From Candidatus Woykebacteria bacterium GWB1_45_5 (GTDB lineage: Bacteria; Patescibacteriota; Microgenomatia; Woykebacterales; RBG-16-39-9b): 24,159 bases of DNA. The first letter of the stretch is position 1. Each line of letters starts with the position of its first letter. The translations under genes and the position numbers were made by a program. Positions 8,522 through 14,756 of the stretch are shown here, in pieces. Location of the stretch: contig MHCO01000014.1 in the NCBI GenBank assembly GCA_001816645.1, forward strand, positions 9,518-33,676, read 5' to 3'. Under the pieces are notes generated by a model, which was given only the letters and a program-made list of their open reading frames with translations, made no database searches and was not told the origin of the DNA.

Positions 8522-9129
8522 TTTCTAGGCTCCTCCACTGCCTTTTTCAGCTTTTCTGAAGCAATGGCTCCAGGTCTAATCACTTGATATGGTTGTTTCG
8601 TCAAATCAACTACAGTTGATGGCTCTTTGCTCATCTCAAACCCACCGGGTAGTCTCCTAAAGTTGATTGCATAGTCTACCAAAGCGAGAAGCTTTTTGTC
8701 AATTTTGGTAAAGCTGGCTGGTGCTTTTTTTCCGTGAAAATTGGCGCTGGGAGCTAAAATCGGCTCCCCAACTTGCCTGATTATTTCCAAAAGAGGTGGT
8801 TGGTTTGGCATCCTAATACCGACCGTTTCGCCTTGGCTGCGAATTGATTTTGGTACTTTTGCTCTCGCCCTTACAACTACAGTTAGTGGTCCGGGCCAAA
8901 ACATTTTGGCGAATTTTTTGGCGAGCTCATCGAAGAAACCATATTTAAAAGCTTGGTTAATGCTTGAGACTAGGATCAATTGGGGTTTCGTGGGTTTATC
9001 TCTTCGGATTTTATAAATTTTCCTTACCGCTCTTTTCTTACTGATGGTACAACCGATTCCGTACACAGTGTCTGTAGGAAATATCACGACACCACCGGTT
9101 TTAAAGCGATTAACTGCCTCCTTAATCAT
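8518..9129 (-). CDS. tsaC: L-threonylcarbamoyladenylate synthase (TsaC/Sua5/YrdC family)
   Basis: A 203-residue YrdC-domain protein that makes threonylcarbamoyl-AMP from threonine, bicarbonate and ATP, the first step of t6A37 modification of tRNAs reading ANN codons. Signature segments are PTDTVYGIG (18-26), the KIRRDKP lysine/arginine loop (40-46), FWPGPLTVVV, VGIRMPN, LAPSAN, PSTVVD and RPGA. It lacks the C-terminal Sua5 domain, so it is the short TsaC type. ATG overlaps the thrS stop (ATGA), and its TAG overlaps the infC start. Its place between thrS and infC puts a threonine-using tRNA modification enzyme next to ThrRS. Confidence 0.93.
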   Translation of the reverse strand: MIKEAVNRFKTGGVVIFPTDTVYGIGCTISKKRAVRKIYKIRRDKPTKPQLILVSSINQAFKYGFFDELAKKFAKMFWPGPLTVVVRARAKVPKSIRSQGETVGIRMPNQPPLLEIIRQVGEPILAPSANFHGKKAPASFTKIDKKLLALVDYAINFRRLPGGFEMSKEPSTVVDLTKQPYQVIRPGAIASEKLKKAVEEPRK

Positions 9130-10904
9130 TTATACTCTTTGATTTCATTTTTGATTCTATCCACAAATTCGAGGTAAGAAACTGTTCCTTCGTCGCCTTT
9201 ATCTCTAGAGCGGACTGCAACTTTGTCTTGAACCTGTTCTTTATCACCAACGACCAACATGTACGGGATTTTTTGTAGTTGTGCATCTCTGATCTTTGCC
9301 TGCATGGTTTCCGCTCGCGAGTCGACTTGGGCCCTGATGCCAAAATCGGTTAATTTTCCCTTTAAATTTTCCGCGTAACCTGTGTGTCTTTCAGCGATTG
9401 GTATTATTACTGCCTGAATTGGTGCGAGCCAAGTTGGGAAAGCGCCGGCGTAGTGTTCGATCAAAATCCCGATGAAACGCTCAAAGGAGCCGTAAATCAC
9501 CCGGTGGATAACGACCGGTGTTTTTTGTCGGCCGGATTGGTCAGTATATTTTAGCTTAAAGCGAGCCGGAAGTTGGAAATCAAGTTGGATTGTTCCCATT
9601 TGCCACTCACGCCCGATGGCATCTTTCATTAAGATATCAATTTTCGGTCCATAAAAAGCACCATCACCTTCAAGGATAAAATACTCCTTGTTGCTTTTCT
9701 CTAAAACCTTCTTTAGTTCGTCTTCCGCCTTGTCCCAAACTTTTTTATCGCCTAAAAACTTCTCCGGCCTTGTGCCAAATCTCAATCGATAACCAAGGTC
9801 AAAGAGAGAATAAAAATGCTCGGCGATCTTTAATATCTGGGAATATTCACCCGCAATTTGCTCTACGGTTATAAAGACATGAGCATCGTCTTGTTGAAAT
9901 CTTCTTGTTCGCAATAGCCCATTCAGCGTTCCGGACTTTTCAAATCGGTGAAGAACGTCAGTGTCGGATAGTCGAAGCGGCAAATCTTTATAACTTCTCG
10001 TTTTTGAGCCAAAGACAACCATCGCGTTAGGACAATTCATTGCTTTAACGCCGTAGGTATTTTTATCTGCTCCGATGAGAAACATCTCATCTTTATAAAA
10101 CTTCCAGTGGCCTGAAGTTTCCCAAAGGGCTTTTGTGCTGATTAAAGGAGTAGAAATTTCCTGGTAACCGTGTTTCTCGTGATGTTTTCGCCAGAAATTT
10201 ACCAGCTCGTTAAATATCACTAGCCCCTTCGGTAGCCAGTATGGCATTCCGGGTGAGGTCTCGTGAAACATAAAAAGATCAAGTTCGCTACCGATTTTTT
10301 TGTGATCCCTTCTTTTTGCTTCGTCCAGTTGCCAAAGATGGTCTTTAAGCTCCTTTTCGCTAGGCCAAACAGTGCCGTAGATTCTCGTTAACATTGGATT
10401 GTTTTCCGAGCCCCGCCAATAAGCACCGGCAATATTAAGCAGTTTGAATTCGCCAATTTGGCTGGTGGAACCCGCGTGGGGACCGCGACAAAGATCAATA
10501 AAACTTCCCAGTTTATAATAGGTTACTTTGTTTACTTCTTTCTTTTCGGCTGACAATTTACTTGGGGTCTCTTCATCTTCTAGCGCGGTATTGCCGGTTT
10601 CCCTGATTTGTTCGATTAGTTCAGATTTATAGTTCTGCCCCCGCTTTTTTTCAAATCGTAACGCTGCTTCGATTCCCATCTCCGATCGCTCGAATGGGAA
10701 GTTTTTCCTTTTCAACTCTTGCATCTTTTTTTTGATTTTTGGTAAGTCTTCTTCGCTTATTTTTTCAGGTAAATCAAAATCGTAGTAAAAGCCGTTCTCG
10801 ATGGTCGGCCCAATACCAAACTTAGTTTTTGGCCAGAGAGATTCGACGGCTGCTGCCATAAGATGGGCAGTGGAATGTCGCATGGTAGATAGATCTATTT
10901 TCAT
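9126..10904 (-). CDS. thrS: Threonyl-tRNA synthetase without the TGS domain
   Basis: A 592-residue class II synthetase charging tRNA-Thr. The protein starts almost at once with the N2 editing domain: HSTAH at 10-14 (HxxxH), then YYKLGSFIDLCRGPH for the second half of the editing site. The usual ~60-residue N-terminal TGS domain is absent, and no upstream in-frame extension exists because the ATG overlaps the preceding gene by 4 bases. The catalytic core has the zinc-ligand regions AMNCPNAM, QDDAHVF and VIHRVIYGSFERF. The C-terminal anticodon-binding domain runs from about 490 (LAPIQAVIIPIAERHTGYA) to the end. ThrRS forms lacking TGS are common in reduced CPR genomes (general knowledge). Confidence 0.96.
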   Translation of the reverse strand: MKIDLSTMRHSTAHLMAAAVESLWPKTKFGIGPTIENGFYYDFDLPEKISEEDLPKIKKKMQELKRKNFPFERSEMGIEAALRFEKKRGQNYKSELIEQIRETGNTALEDEETPSKLSAEKKEVNKVTYYKLGSFIDLCRGPHAGSTSQIGEFKLLNIAGAYWRGSENNPMLTRIYGTVWPSEKELKDHLWQLDEAKRRDHKKIGSELDLFMFHETSPGMPYWLPKGLVIFNELVNFWRKHHEKHGYQEISTPLISTKALWETSGHWKFYKDEMFLIGADKNTYGVKAMNCPNAMVVFGSKTRSYKDLPLRLSDTDVLHRFEKSGTLNGLLRTRRFQQDDAHVFITVEQIAGEYSQILKIAEHFYSLFDLGYRLRFGTRPEKFLGDKKVWDKAEDELKKVLEKSNKEYFILEGDGAFYGPKIDILMKDAIGREWQMGTIQLDFQLPARFKLKYTDQSGRQKTPVVIHRVIYGSFERFIGILIEHYAGAFPTWLAPIQAVIIPIAERHTGYAENLKGKLTDFGIRAQVDSRAETMQAKIRDAQLQKIPYMLVVGDKEQVQDKVAVRSRDKGDEGTVSYLEFVDRIKNEIKEYK

Positions 10905-11173
10905 CGCGTGATTGGTTGTTGAATGCCTTGCAGGATATCGTTGATAAAATCGCCAATAATTGGGATTGAATTGAGTTTGCTAAGAACGAAAATGACTAAT
11001 CCAACTACTAAGGTGGCTCCTAAAACTGTACCGAACCCCCAAGCCAATCCGCCGAGAAAATTATTCAGAACTACTTTACCAGTGGAGATATGAATCTTCG
11101 TGTGGCCCCGACCGGCTGTTACGTCGCTATACTCATCACCGGTTTTTTCTTCCTGAATATCTTTATCTACCAT
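10901..11173 (-). CDS. Small membrane protein, DUF5665-like
   Basis: A 90-residue protein with an acidic/charged N-terminal ~35 residues (MVDKDIQEEKTGDEYSDV), then a glycine-rich stretch (NNFLGGLAWGFGTVLGATL) and one hydrophobic segment through VVGLVIFVLSKL. It ends with the amphipathic PIIGDFINDILQ. The pattern 'F..GL..G.G..LGAT......LSKL..IPIIGDFI' matches what I recall of DUF5665, function unknown. It is the first gene of the thrS-tsaC-infC-rpmI-rplT operon, has a promoter at 11184-11213 and overlaps thrS by 4 bases. Its placement may simply reflect operon drift. Confidence 0.75.
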   Translation of the reverse strand: MVDKDIQEEKTGDEYSDVTAGRGHTKIHISTGKVVLNNFLGGLAWGFGTVLGATLVVGLVIFVLSKLNSIPIIGDFINDILQGIQQPITR

Positions 11174-11183
11174 TTCACTGACA

Positions 11184-11213
11184 AGTATGGAACAAAGGTG
11201 GAGCGACTGTCAA
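11184..11213 (-). promoter_or_regulatory. Promoter of the thrS-rplT operon
   Basis: TTGACA (11208-11213) and CATACT (11184-11189) on the minus strand are separated by 18 bases. Transcription would start about 4-10 bases before the DUF5665-like ATG at 11173, giving a very short leader. Confidence 0.55.
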
Positions 11214-11221
11214 GAAAAGAA

Positions 11222-11258
11222 TGGTGGGTGGTACAGGAGTCGAACCTGTGACCTTTGC
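11222..11258 (-). pseudogene. Truncated tRNA-Val: 3' half only
   Basis: The minus strand carries a complete T-arm (ACAGG-TTCGACT-CCTGT), an acceptor 3' strand (ACCACCC) and ACCA, almost the same as the intact tRNA-Val 20 bases upstream. No D-arm and no GGGTGGT 5' acceptor strand precede it; the 20 bases before do not form a valid anticodon arm. It therefore looks like a remnant of a tandem tRNA duplication, or a tRNA fragment left at a recombination site. It is unlikely to be a working tRNA. Confidence 0.65.
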
Positions 11259-11277
11259 GACACGCCTGTCTTAAAAC

Positions 11278-11352
11278 TGGTGGACGGTACAGGACTTGAA
11301 CCTGTGACCTCTTCGATGTCAACGAAGCGCTCTACCGCTGAGCTAACCGTCC
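11278..11352 (-). tRNA. tRNA-Val (anticodon GAC)
   Basis: 75-base cloverleaf: acceptor GGACGGT/ACCGTCC, D-arm GCTC-AGCGGTA-GAGC, anticodon arm CTTCG-TTGACAT-CGAAG, T-arm ACAGG-TTCAAGT-CCTGT, encoded CCA. It reads GUC/GUU valine codons. It begins 7 bases after the clpP stop and is probably co-transcribed with clpP. Confidence 0.95.
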
Positions 11353-11359
11353 GTTCTTT

Positions 11360-12019
11360 TTATCGAATTACCTTAGCCGTTTCCAGCTCTTTTTGTTGAG
11401 TAACAACAGTTTGTTTTGGCAGCGACAAGGTCTTTGCGCGCCGACCTTCGATTACCTCGTCAATTATACCGTATTTTTTAGCTTCGGTACTAGTCATAAA
11501 GAAATCACGATCGGTATCTTTTTCTACCTGGGAAATCGGTTGCTTTGTTTCTTTGGCTAAAATCTCGTTTAGCCTTCGTTTCAGCTTTAAAATCTCATCA
11601 GCGTGAATCTTAATATCAGTAGCCTGCCCGGAAATTTCCGTCATTGGTTGATGAATCATTACTTTAGAATTTGGCAAAGCAAAGCGTTTTCTTCTAGAGC
11701 CGCCGGCCAGTATCACCGCTGCACCTGAAGCAGCCATACCTACACAAACAGTTGAAATATCTGGCCGTATATATTTCATCGTATCATAAATCGCCAAGGT
11801 GGAATGCACATAACCACCCGGCGAGTTGATATAAATACTAATATCTTTTTCGCTATTTTCGTTTTCAAGGTACAAAAGCTCGGCGATGACAATGTTAGCC
11901 ACCTCATCGCTGACCGGCCCGCCAATAAAAATTATCCGCTCCTCAAGCAGTCGGCTGTAAATATCATAAGCCCGCTCACCGCTTGGATCTCTTTTAATAA
12001 CCATCGGTACCAATTCCAT
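11360..12019 (-). CDS. clpP: ATP-dependent Clp protease proteolytic subunit
   Basis: A 219-residue serine peptidase that forms the ClpP chamber and degrades proteins delivered by Clp ATPases. The catalytic triad is visible: Ser98 in GMAASGAA, His123 in MIHQP and Asp172 in DTDRDFF. Handle and fold motifs are [19 protein letters not shown] and ITRTIEE-like QVEKDTD. The usual 'AASMG' is 'AASGA' here. A ~20-residue C-terminal tail ([20 protein letters not shown]) extends past the common end. The first eight codons are duplicated 66 bases upstream as a short leader ORF. A good promoter lies before that ORF, and tRNA-Val follows. Confidence 0.96.
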   Translation of the reverse strand: MELVPMVIKRDPSGERAYDIYSRLLEERIIFIGGPVSDEVANIVIAELLYLENENSEKDISIYINSPGGYVHSTLAIYDTMKYIRPDISTVCVGMAASGAAVILAGGSRRKRFALPNSKVMIHQPMTEISGQATDIKIHADEILKLKRRLNEILAKETKQPISQVEKDTDRDFFMTSTEAKKYGIIDEVIEGRRAKTLSLPKQTVVTQQKELETAKVIR

Positions 12020-12043
12020 ATATTATTTTCCGTCTCAATGGTT

Positions 12044-12085
12044 TCAGGATGCGAAGCATACTATAACCATTGGTACAAGTTCCAT
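12044..12085 (-). CDS. 13-residue leader ORF repeating the clpP start
   Basis: The minus strand reads ATG..TGA for [13 protein letters not shown]. Its first eight residues are the same as the ClpP N-terminus (MELVPMVI). The DNA differs only at synonymous positions (CTT/TTG, CCA/CCG, ATA/ATT). It begins 10 bases after the TATAAT box at 12096-12101, so it would be the first start codon on the clpP mRNA. It may be a translated leader peptide or the relic of a duplicated clpP 5' end. Confidence 0.45.
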   Translation of the reverse strand: MELVPMVIVCFAS

Positions 12086-12095
12086 TAGCGGCCTG

Positions 12096-12139
12096 ATTAT
12101 ATCCTGTAAGGAAACAAGACGCAAGATGAAATTCTTGCG
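12096..12139 (-). promoter_or_regulatory. clpP promoter with an inverted repeat over the -35 box
   Basis: TTGCGT (12119-12124), a 17-base spacer and TATAAT (12096-12101) on the minus strand. A perfect 7-base inverted repeat, CGCAAGA-TGAAAT-TCTTGCG (12120-12139), covers the -35 box. Such a placement suits a repressor operator. It does not resemble CIRCE (HrcA) or the CtsR heptad repeats known from other clp genes. Confidence 0.55.
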
Positions 12140-12158
12140 GATTATATTGGGATCCTTC

Positions 12159-12207
12159 GGAAAGGGAAAGCCCGCGTCTTTGAATGGGTGGTCCATTCGA
12201 CGCGGGC
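12159..12207 (-). terminator. Strong hairpin, probable terminator of the 12244-12468 gene
   Basis: Perfect 9-base arms GCCCGCGTC (12170-12178) and GACGCGGGC (12199-12207), with an inner GAATGG/CCATTC helix. On the minus strand the stem is followed by TTTCCCTTTCC. The T-run is broken, so termination strength is uncertain. It separates the upstream small gene from the clpP promoter. Confidence 0.55.
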
Positions 12208-12243
12208 TAATAAGTCCATCGGGTGTTGCTGGGCTGTTTGGGA

Positions 12244-12468
12244 TTAACCCCCCTCGATTGCTCTCTGCACGATTCCGGCTTGACTCCGAAGACGCCTCTT
12301 CAGTTGGTGTCTTTGGTATGCAAGGGAGGACAGGTTGTTTTCGGAGACCGGATGTCCCATCAGACGAAGCCGGCGAAGGTGCACTATTTTATTGGTAACC
12401 CCCTGGAGGTTAGCCGAGATAGCCTCATAAGCTGCCATCGTTGGATGGGGATCCAGAAATGGGTTCAA
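12244..12468 (-). CDS. Possible 74-residue basic helical protein, unknown function
   Basis: A TTG-initiated frame with a near-perfect Shine-Dalgarno AAGGAGG 6 bases upstream. The protein starts MNPFLDPHPTMAAYEAISAN and ends QAGIVQRAIEGG. It is rich in Arg/Lys/His in the second half (LRRLRLMGH, YQRHQLKRRLRS), predicted all-helical, with no membrane segment. I recognise no family; the charge would suit nucleic-acid binding. A hairpin terminator follows 37 bases after the stop. Other frames are also open across this stretch and the DNA could fold into several stems, so an RNA gene on either strand is an alternative. Composition and ribosome-binding site favour the CDS. Confidence 0.45.
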   Translation of the reverse strand: MNPFLDPHPTMAAYEAISANLQGVTNKIVHLRRLRLMGHPVSENNLSSLAYQRHQLKRRLRSQAGIVQRAIEGG

Positions 12469-12573
12469 GTCCCTCCTCCTTGAGAGTACAGCTAGACAAC
12501 TTCCTGGCTGGATTCAGTTTTATTACCCAGTCACCTCCTTCCCTCTAATACTCTCTCCCCCTAAAGATGGTAT
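12469..12573 (-). other. Leader region with two strong Shine-Dalgarno-like sequences
   Basis: No gene recognised between the tRNA-like sequence and the 74-residue frame. On the minus strand AAGGAGGTGA at about 12531-12540 is a perfect anti-SD complement but is followed only by the three-codon frame GTG-ACT-GGG-TAA. The second, AAGGAGG near 12476-12482, serves the 12468 start. A CTGG...CCAG hairpin lies between them. Confidence 0.3.
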
Positions 12574-12684
12574 TGTTGAGAAAGGTAAGAATCGAACTTA
12601 CGATTAGACCATTTTTCTCAAAATGGAGGGGGTAGGATTTTCACCCGCCTAAGGAAAGCGCTTTAGTCCCCGAGCATCTTTCAA
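12574..12684 (-). ncRNA. tRNA-like sequence of about 111 bases, identity unresolved
   Basis: On the minus strand a perfect T-arm GTAAG-TTCGATT-CTTAC (12585-12601) is followed by CTTTCTC-AACA, and a D-arm-like GCTCGGGGACTAAAGC lies about 70 bases earlier after TTGAAAG-AT. Five of seven acceptor pairs form (GAAAG/CTTTC); the outer two do not, and CCA is absent. Between the arms is a CTTTC-CTTAGGC-GGGTG segment that could be a poor anticodon arm (TAG), then a 7-bp hairpin with a GAGA loop (12609-12626). This resembles a decayed or interrupted class II tRNA, but an unrelated structured RNA is possible. Infernal or tRNAscan searching would decide. Confidence 0.35.
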
Positions 12685-12721
12685 TTCTTATCCCGATTAA
12701 ATCGGGACCCTCCGTGAACTG

Positions 12722-12745
12722 AAAAACCCCCTTGCGGGGGTTTTT
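12722..12745. terminator. Bidirectional terminator
   Basis: CCCCC-TTGC-GGGGG (12727-12740) flanked by five A on the left and five T on the right, so it can stop transcription in both directions. On the minus strand it closes the operon ending at 12900 and the small transcript starting near 12860. Confidence 0.8.
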
Positions 12746-12768
12746 ATTTTACAAAATTTTGGTGCTTC

Positions 12769-12852
12769 TTACCGCTCCCCCGCATGCCAAGTTCCCCCAA
12801 CAAAAATGAGGGAACCAGCCATCTTGTTAATGAGAGAGCGATAAAATCTCAT
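12769..12852 (-). CDS. Possible 27-residue ORF between a promoter and a terminator
   Basis: ATG at 12852 lies 13 bases after a good -10 box and the frame ends at TAA 12769-12771, 24 bases before the bidirectional terminator. The peptide is MRFYRSLINKMAGSLIFVGG followed by TWHAGER: basic, with a short hydrophobic centre. There is no Shine-Dalgarno. The ~140-base transcription unit could instead be a small RNA; GTTCCC/GGGAAC pairing occurs inside it. No known RNA family was recognised. Confidence 0.3.
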   Translation of the reverse strand: MRFYRSLINKMAGSLIFVGGTWHAGER

Positions 12853-12865
12853 ATATCTATGAAAT

Positions 12866-12895
12866 ATTTTAGTAAGATTAACATCTTTCTGTCAA
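12866..12895 (-). promoter_or_regulatory. Promoter of a short minus-strand transcript
   Basis: TTGACA (12890-12895), 18-base spacer and TAAAAT (12866-12871), placed directly after the stop codon of the LiaF-like gene. Together with the terminator at 12722-12745 it defines a transcript of about 140 bases. Confidence 0.55.
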
Positions 12896-12899
12896 GAGG

Positions 12900-13787
12900 T
12901 CACTTGATTGTTATTGTTCCAGCGGCTGCATTAATCTCAATATCCAGCCTAGTAAACGCTTTGTCAAACTCCTTAGTTTTATACTCAGCGCCGTTTTTTT
13001 CAAACCGGGGAGGGACGGAAAGATTTTTCACCTTCGAATCGACCTTTAGTCTAGTTGCTATTTCTGGCGGTATTTGGATTTCGAGACTAGCTGCACCTGC
13101 CTTAAGAACCGCTCTTGTTGAATAAAGTTTACCAAAGATGATTTTTAAGGTGGTGGCTTTGGAATCTATTTCCAAATAATCAACGCGCAAATTGCTTAAA
13201 TCGATATTTCCGGCTGCTGCTCCAGCTTTAATTAATAATTCAAGAGGGATTTGCTGCGAGAGGGCAAGTTGCGTGTTATTTTTTAGCGAGGAGACAAATG
13301 GCAAGGATGTCTGCCCCTCTTGACTGATCGTTAGTACACCCTTACCAAAAACTTCTTCTTTGGAGATTTTCGGTTTATTAGCTGCCTTGCTAAAACTAAT
13401 TTTCCCTTCGATAAGTTTGCTTGAGCCAGTAGCAACCGCCTTCAAATCTAGATTTGTGGCTGGCAAATCGATGATAATTTTGCTTTTTGCCAAACTACCC
13501 AGTGGTTCGGAAACAGGAAGAGTCTCGGTGGCTAAGGGATTTTTGGTAAAAGGGTTTATGGCAAAGGCAACTGGAATCAAAAAGATTAGGAACAGTAAGA
13601 CCAACAATGTTTTTATTGAGACTGATTGGCCGATAAATGCTTCGATACCAACTAAGATGAGTAACACCGGCCAAAATTTCCAAAGATTGGTCCAAATATC
13701 CCATGGCAGCACGCCAAAGTTGTTCAAAAGGAAAACTATTCCTAAACTAATTAAAATAGCCGGGCCGATCTTTAAACCTTTTTTCAT
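12900..13787 (-). CDS. LiaF/DUF5668-like membrane protein with C-terminal beta-domain
   Basis: A 295-residue protein with hydrophobic segments at about 8-25 and 38-56 separated by a W-rich loop (LPWDIWTNLWKFWPVLLIL), plus a third at 60-80. The 'GP.ILI.LG..FLLNN.G.L.W......WPV.LI..G' pattern is that of the LiaI/LiaF-type transmembrane family. The C-terminal ~210 residues are beta-rich repeats (LDLKAVATGSSKLIEG, GNIDLSNLRVDYLEI, AGAASLEIQIP) like the 'toast-rack' adhesin-like domains following such helices. LiaF-type proteins sense or modulate envelope stress in Firmicutes, so the same role here is only an inference. ATG overlaps the Nudix stop by 4 bases; it is the last gene of the 15518-12900 operon. 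Confidence 0.78.
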   Translation of the reverse strand: MKKGLKIGPAILISLGIVFLLNNFGVLPWDIWTNLWKFWPVLLILVGIEAFIGQSVSIKTLLVLLFLIFLIPVAFAINPFTKNPLATETLPVSEPLGSLAKSKIIIDLPATNLDLKAVATGSSKLIEGKISFSKAANKPKISKEEVFGKGVLTISQEGQTSLPFVSSLKNNTQLALSQQIPLELLIKAGAAAGNIDLSNLRVDYLEIDSKATTLKIIFGKLYSTRAVLKAGAASLEIQIPPEIATRLKVDSKVKNLSVPPRFEKNGAEYKTKEFDKAFTRLDIEINAAAGTITIK

Positions 13788-14296
13788 GGTTTATTTACTG
13801 TTCGAAAACGTTTTTTAAGCAGGTCTAAGACTTTTTTATTACCTTCAAAAGCAATTTTTTCCGGTAGGTTTTCTAGGTAAAACCACTTTAACTGGCTGAC
13901 ATCGTCAGAGGGGCTTATTTTTCCACCAACTATCTCAGCAAGAAAGGCGGTTGATACGATTGGTTGGCCAGCGTAAACATCTTTTCCAGTCCCTAGAATC
14001 TCAATTAATTTAATATCCAACCCTGTTTCCTCCTTAGTTTCTCGAGTAGCAGTTTCTTGAGAGCTTTCCCCCGCTTCGATAAAGCCACCAATACTGTCCC
14101 ACCAATCCTTAAATGGTTCAATTCCTCGCTTTGCCAGTAGGACTTTTTTGTCCTTGACAATGAATACGCCAACTGTCGGCTTTGGATTTTGGTAGAAGAT
14201 AAATCCACAACGGCCGCAAACGAGTCTTATGTGCCTGTGAAAGGATTTTTTAACCAGTGAACCACCACATTTTGGACAAAACTTAAATTCTTTCAT
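13784..14296 (-). CDS. Nudix hydrolase with an N-terminal zinc ribbon
   Basis: A 170-residue protein. Two CxxC pairs (FCPKC at 6-10 and CGRC at 27-30) form a NudC/NADH-pyrophosphatase-like zinc ribbon, followed by FYQNPKPTV at about 35-42. The Nudix box is complete at about 70-92: G-G-F-I-E-A-G-E-S-S-Q-E-T-A-T-R-E-T-K-E-E-T-G, fitting GX5EX7REUXEEXGU. Such proteins hydrolyse a nucleoside diphosphate linked to another group using Mg2+; the substrate cannot be told from sequence. An NADH or ADP-ribose type is possible given the ribbon and the neighbouring FAD-synthetase-like gene. It overlaps the LiaF-like gene by 4 bases. Confidence 0.9.
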   Translation of the reverse strand: MKEFKFCPKCGGSLVKKSFHRHIRLVCGRCGFIFYQNPKPTVGVFIVKDKKVLLAKRGIEPFKDWWDSIGGFIEAGESSQETATRETKEETGLDIKLIEILGTGKDVYAGQPIVSTAFLAEIVGGKISPSDDVSQLKWFYLENLPEKIAFEGNKKVLDLLKKRFRTVNKP

Positions 14297-14315
14297 CGGT
14301 TTGGTTAAAGTTCAA

Positions 14316-14336
14316 CTTAAGTGTCAGACACTTAAG
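14316..14336. repeat. Perfect 21-base palindrome between two operon genes
   Basis: CTTAAGTGTC-A-GACACTTAAG: ten-base arms around one central base. It covers the stop codon of the RibL-like gene (14332-14334) and lies 20 bases upstream of the Nudix ATG. No T-run follows. It could be an mRNA processing or stability hairpin, or a dimer-binding operator. Confidence 0.6.
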
Positions 14337-14751
14337 CTGAGTTTATTAATCTTGAACTTTTGTAAGTACTTGGGTTATAAGATCTTAATCGGACTACTTT
14401 AATATTGGTTATTCGGTGTCTTTTTAAATCTTTTTTAAGATGCCAAACACTTGGCTTTTGATCGTAACCAAGAGCTATTATATCAGGTTTGTAAGTGCGG
14501 ATTGTTCGATAAAAATTATAATTGCGTGATCCCAAAATTGCTTTATTAACTAATTTGAATTTAAGCCTTCGCACATTCGCTATTCTACTCTTCTCATTAT
14601 TGATTGGCCAACGCCCCTTTGCTTTATAAGAATTTCGATCTCGGGCCACTACAACAATTAGATAATCGCCGTACTTTTTCGCTTGACGAAAAAAACTTAA
14701 ATGTCCGGGGTGGATAATATCAAAAGTACCAAAAACCATTATTTTTTTCAT
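14332..14751 (-). CDS. RibL-like FAD synthetase / cytidylyltransferase-family nucleotidyltransferase
   Basis: A 139-residue protein of the HxGH nucleotidyltransferase superfamily. The motif GTFDIIHPGHLSF carries HPGH at 14-17. Residues IVVVARDRN, KPDIIALGYDQ and the C-terminal serine-containing TYKSSRLI complete the family pattern. The 'GTFDIIHPGHL...AKKYGDYLIVVVARD' and 'PDIIALGYDQ' combination is closest to RibL-type FAD synthetases (FMN + ATP or CTP to FAD). TagD/glycerol-3-phosphate cytidylyltransferases are close relatives, and a lipid or teichoic precursor role cannot be excluded. It starts 5 bases after the PhnP-like gene stop. Confidence 0.82.
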   Translation of the reverse strand: MKKIMVFGTFDIIHPGHLSFFRQAKKYGDYLIVVVARDRNSYKAKGRWPINNEKSRIANVRRLKFKLVNKAILGSRNYNFYRTIRTYKPDIIALGYDQKPSVWHLKKDLKRHRITNIKVVRLRSYNPSTYKSSRLINSA

Positions 14752-14756
14752 CGAAA

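Noticed and set aside
12126..12483. Two plus-strand reading frames of 86-90 codons
   Set aside because: No ribosome-binding site, unnatural composition, and they overlap a minus-strand frame with a much better site and hairpin-forming sequence.
12140..12500. RNase P RNA or tmRNA on the plus strand
   Set aside because: GGTAACCCCCTGGAG resembles part of RNase P and a T-loop-like GGGTTCAAGTCCC is present, but the universal RNase P segments (GAGGAAAGTCC, ACAGAA..GGCTTA) and a tmRNA 5' end with GG.TTCGAC paired to the acceptor were not found.
12750..12800. SRP (4.5S) RNA on the minus strand
   Set aside because: GCGGTAAGAAGCACC is only loosely like the conserved CCGGAAGGAAGCAGCC and the flanking helix does not form.
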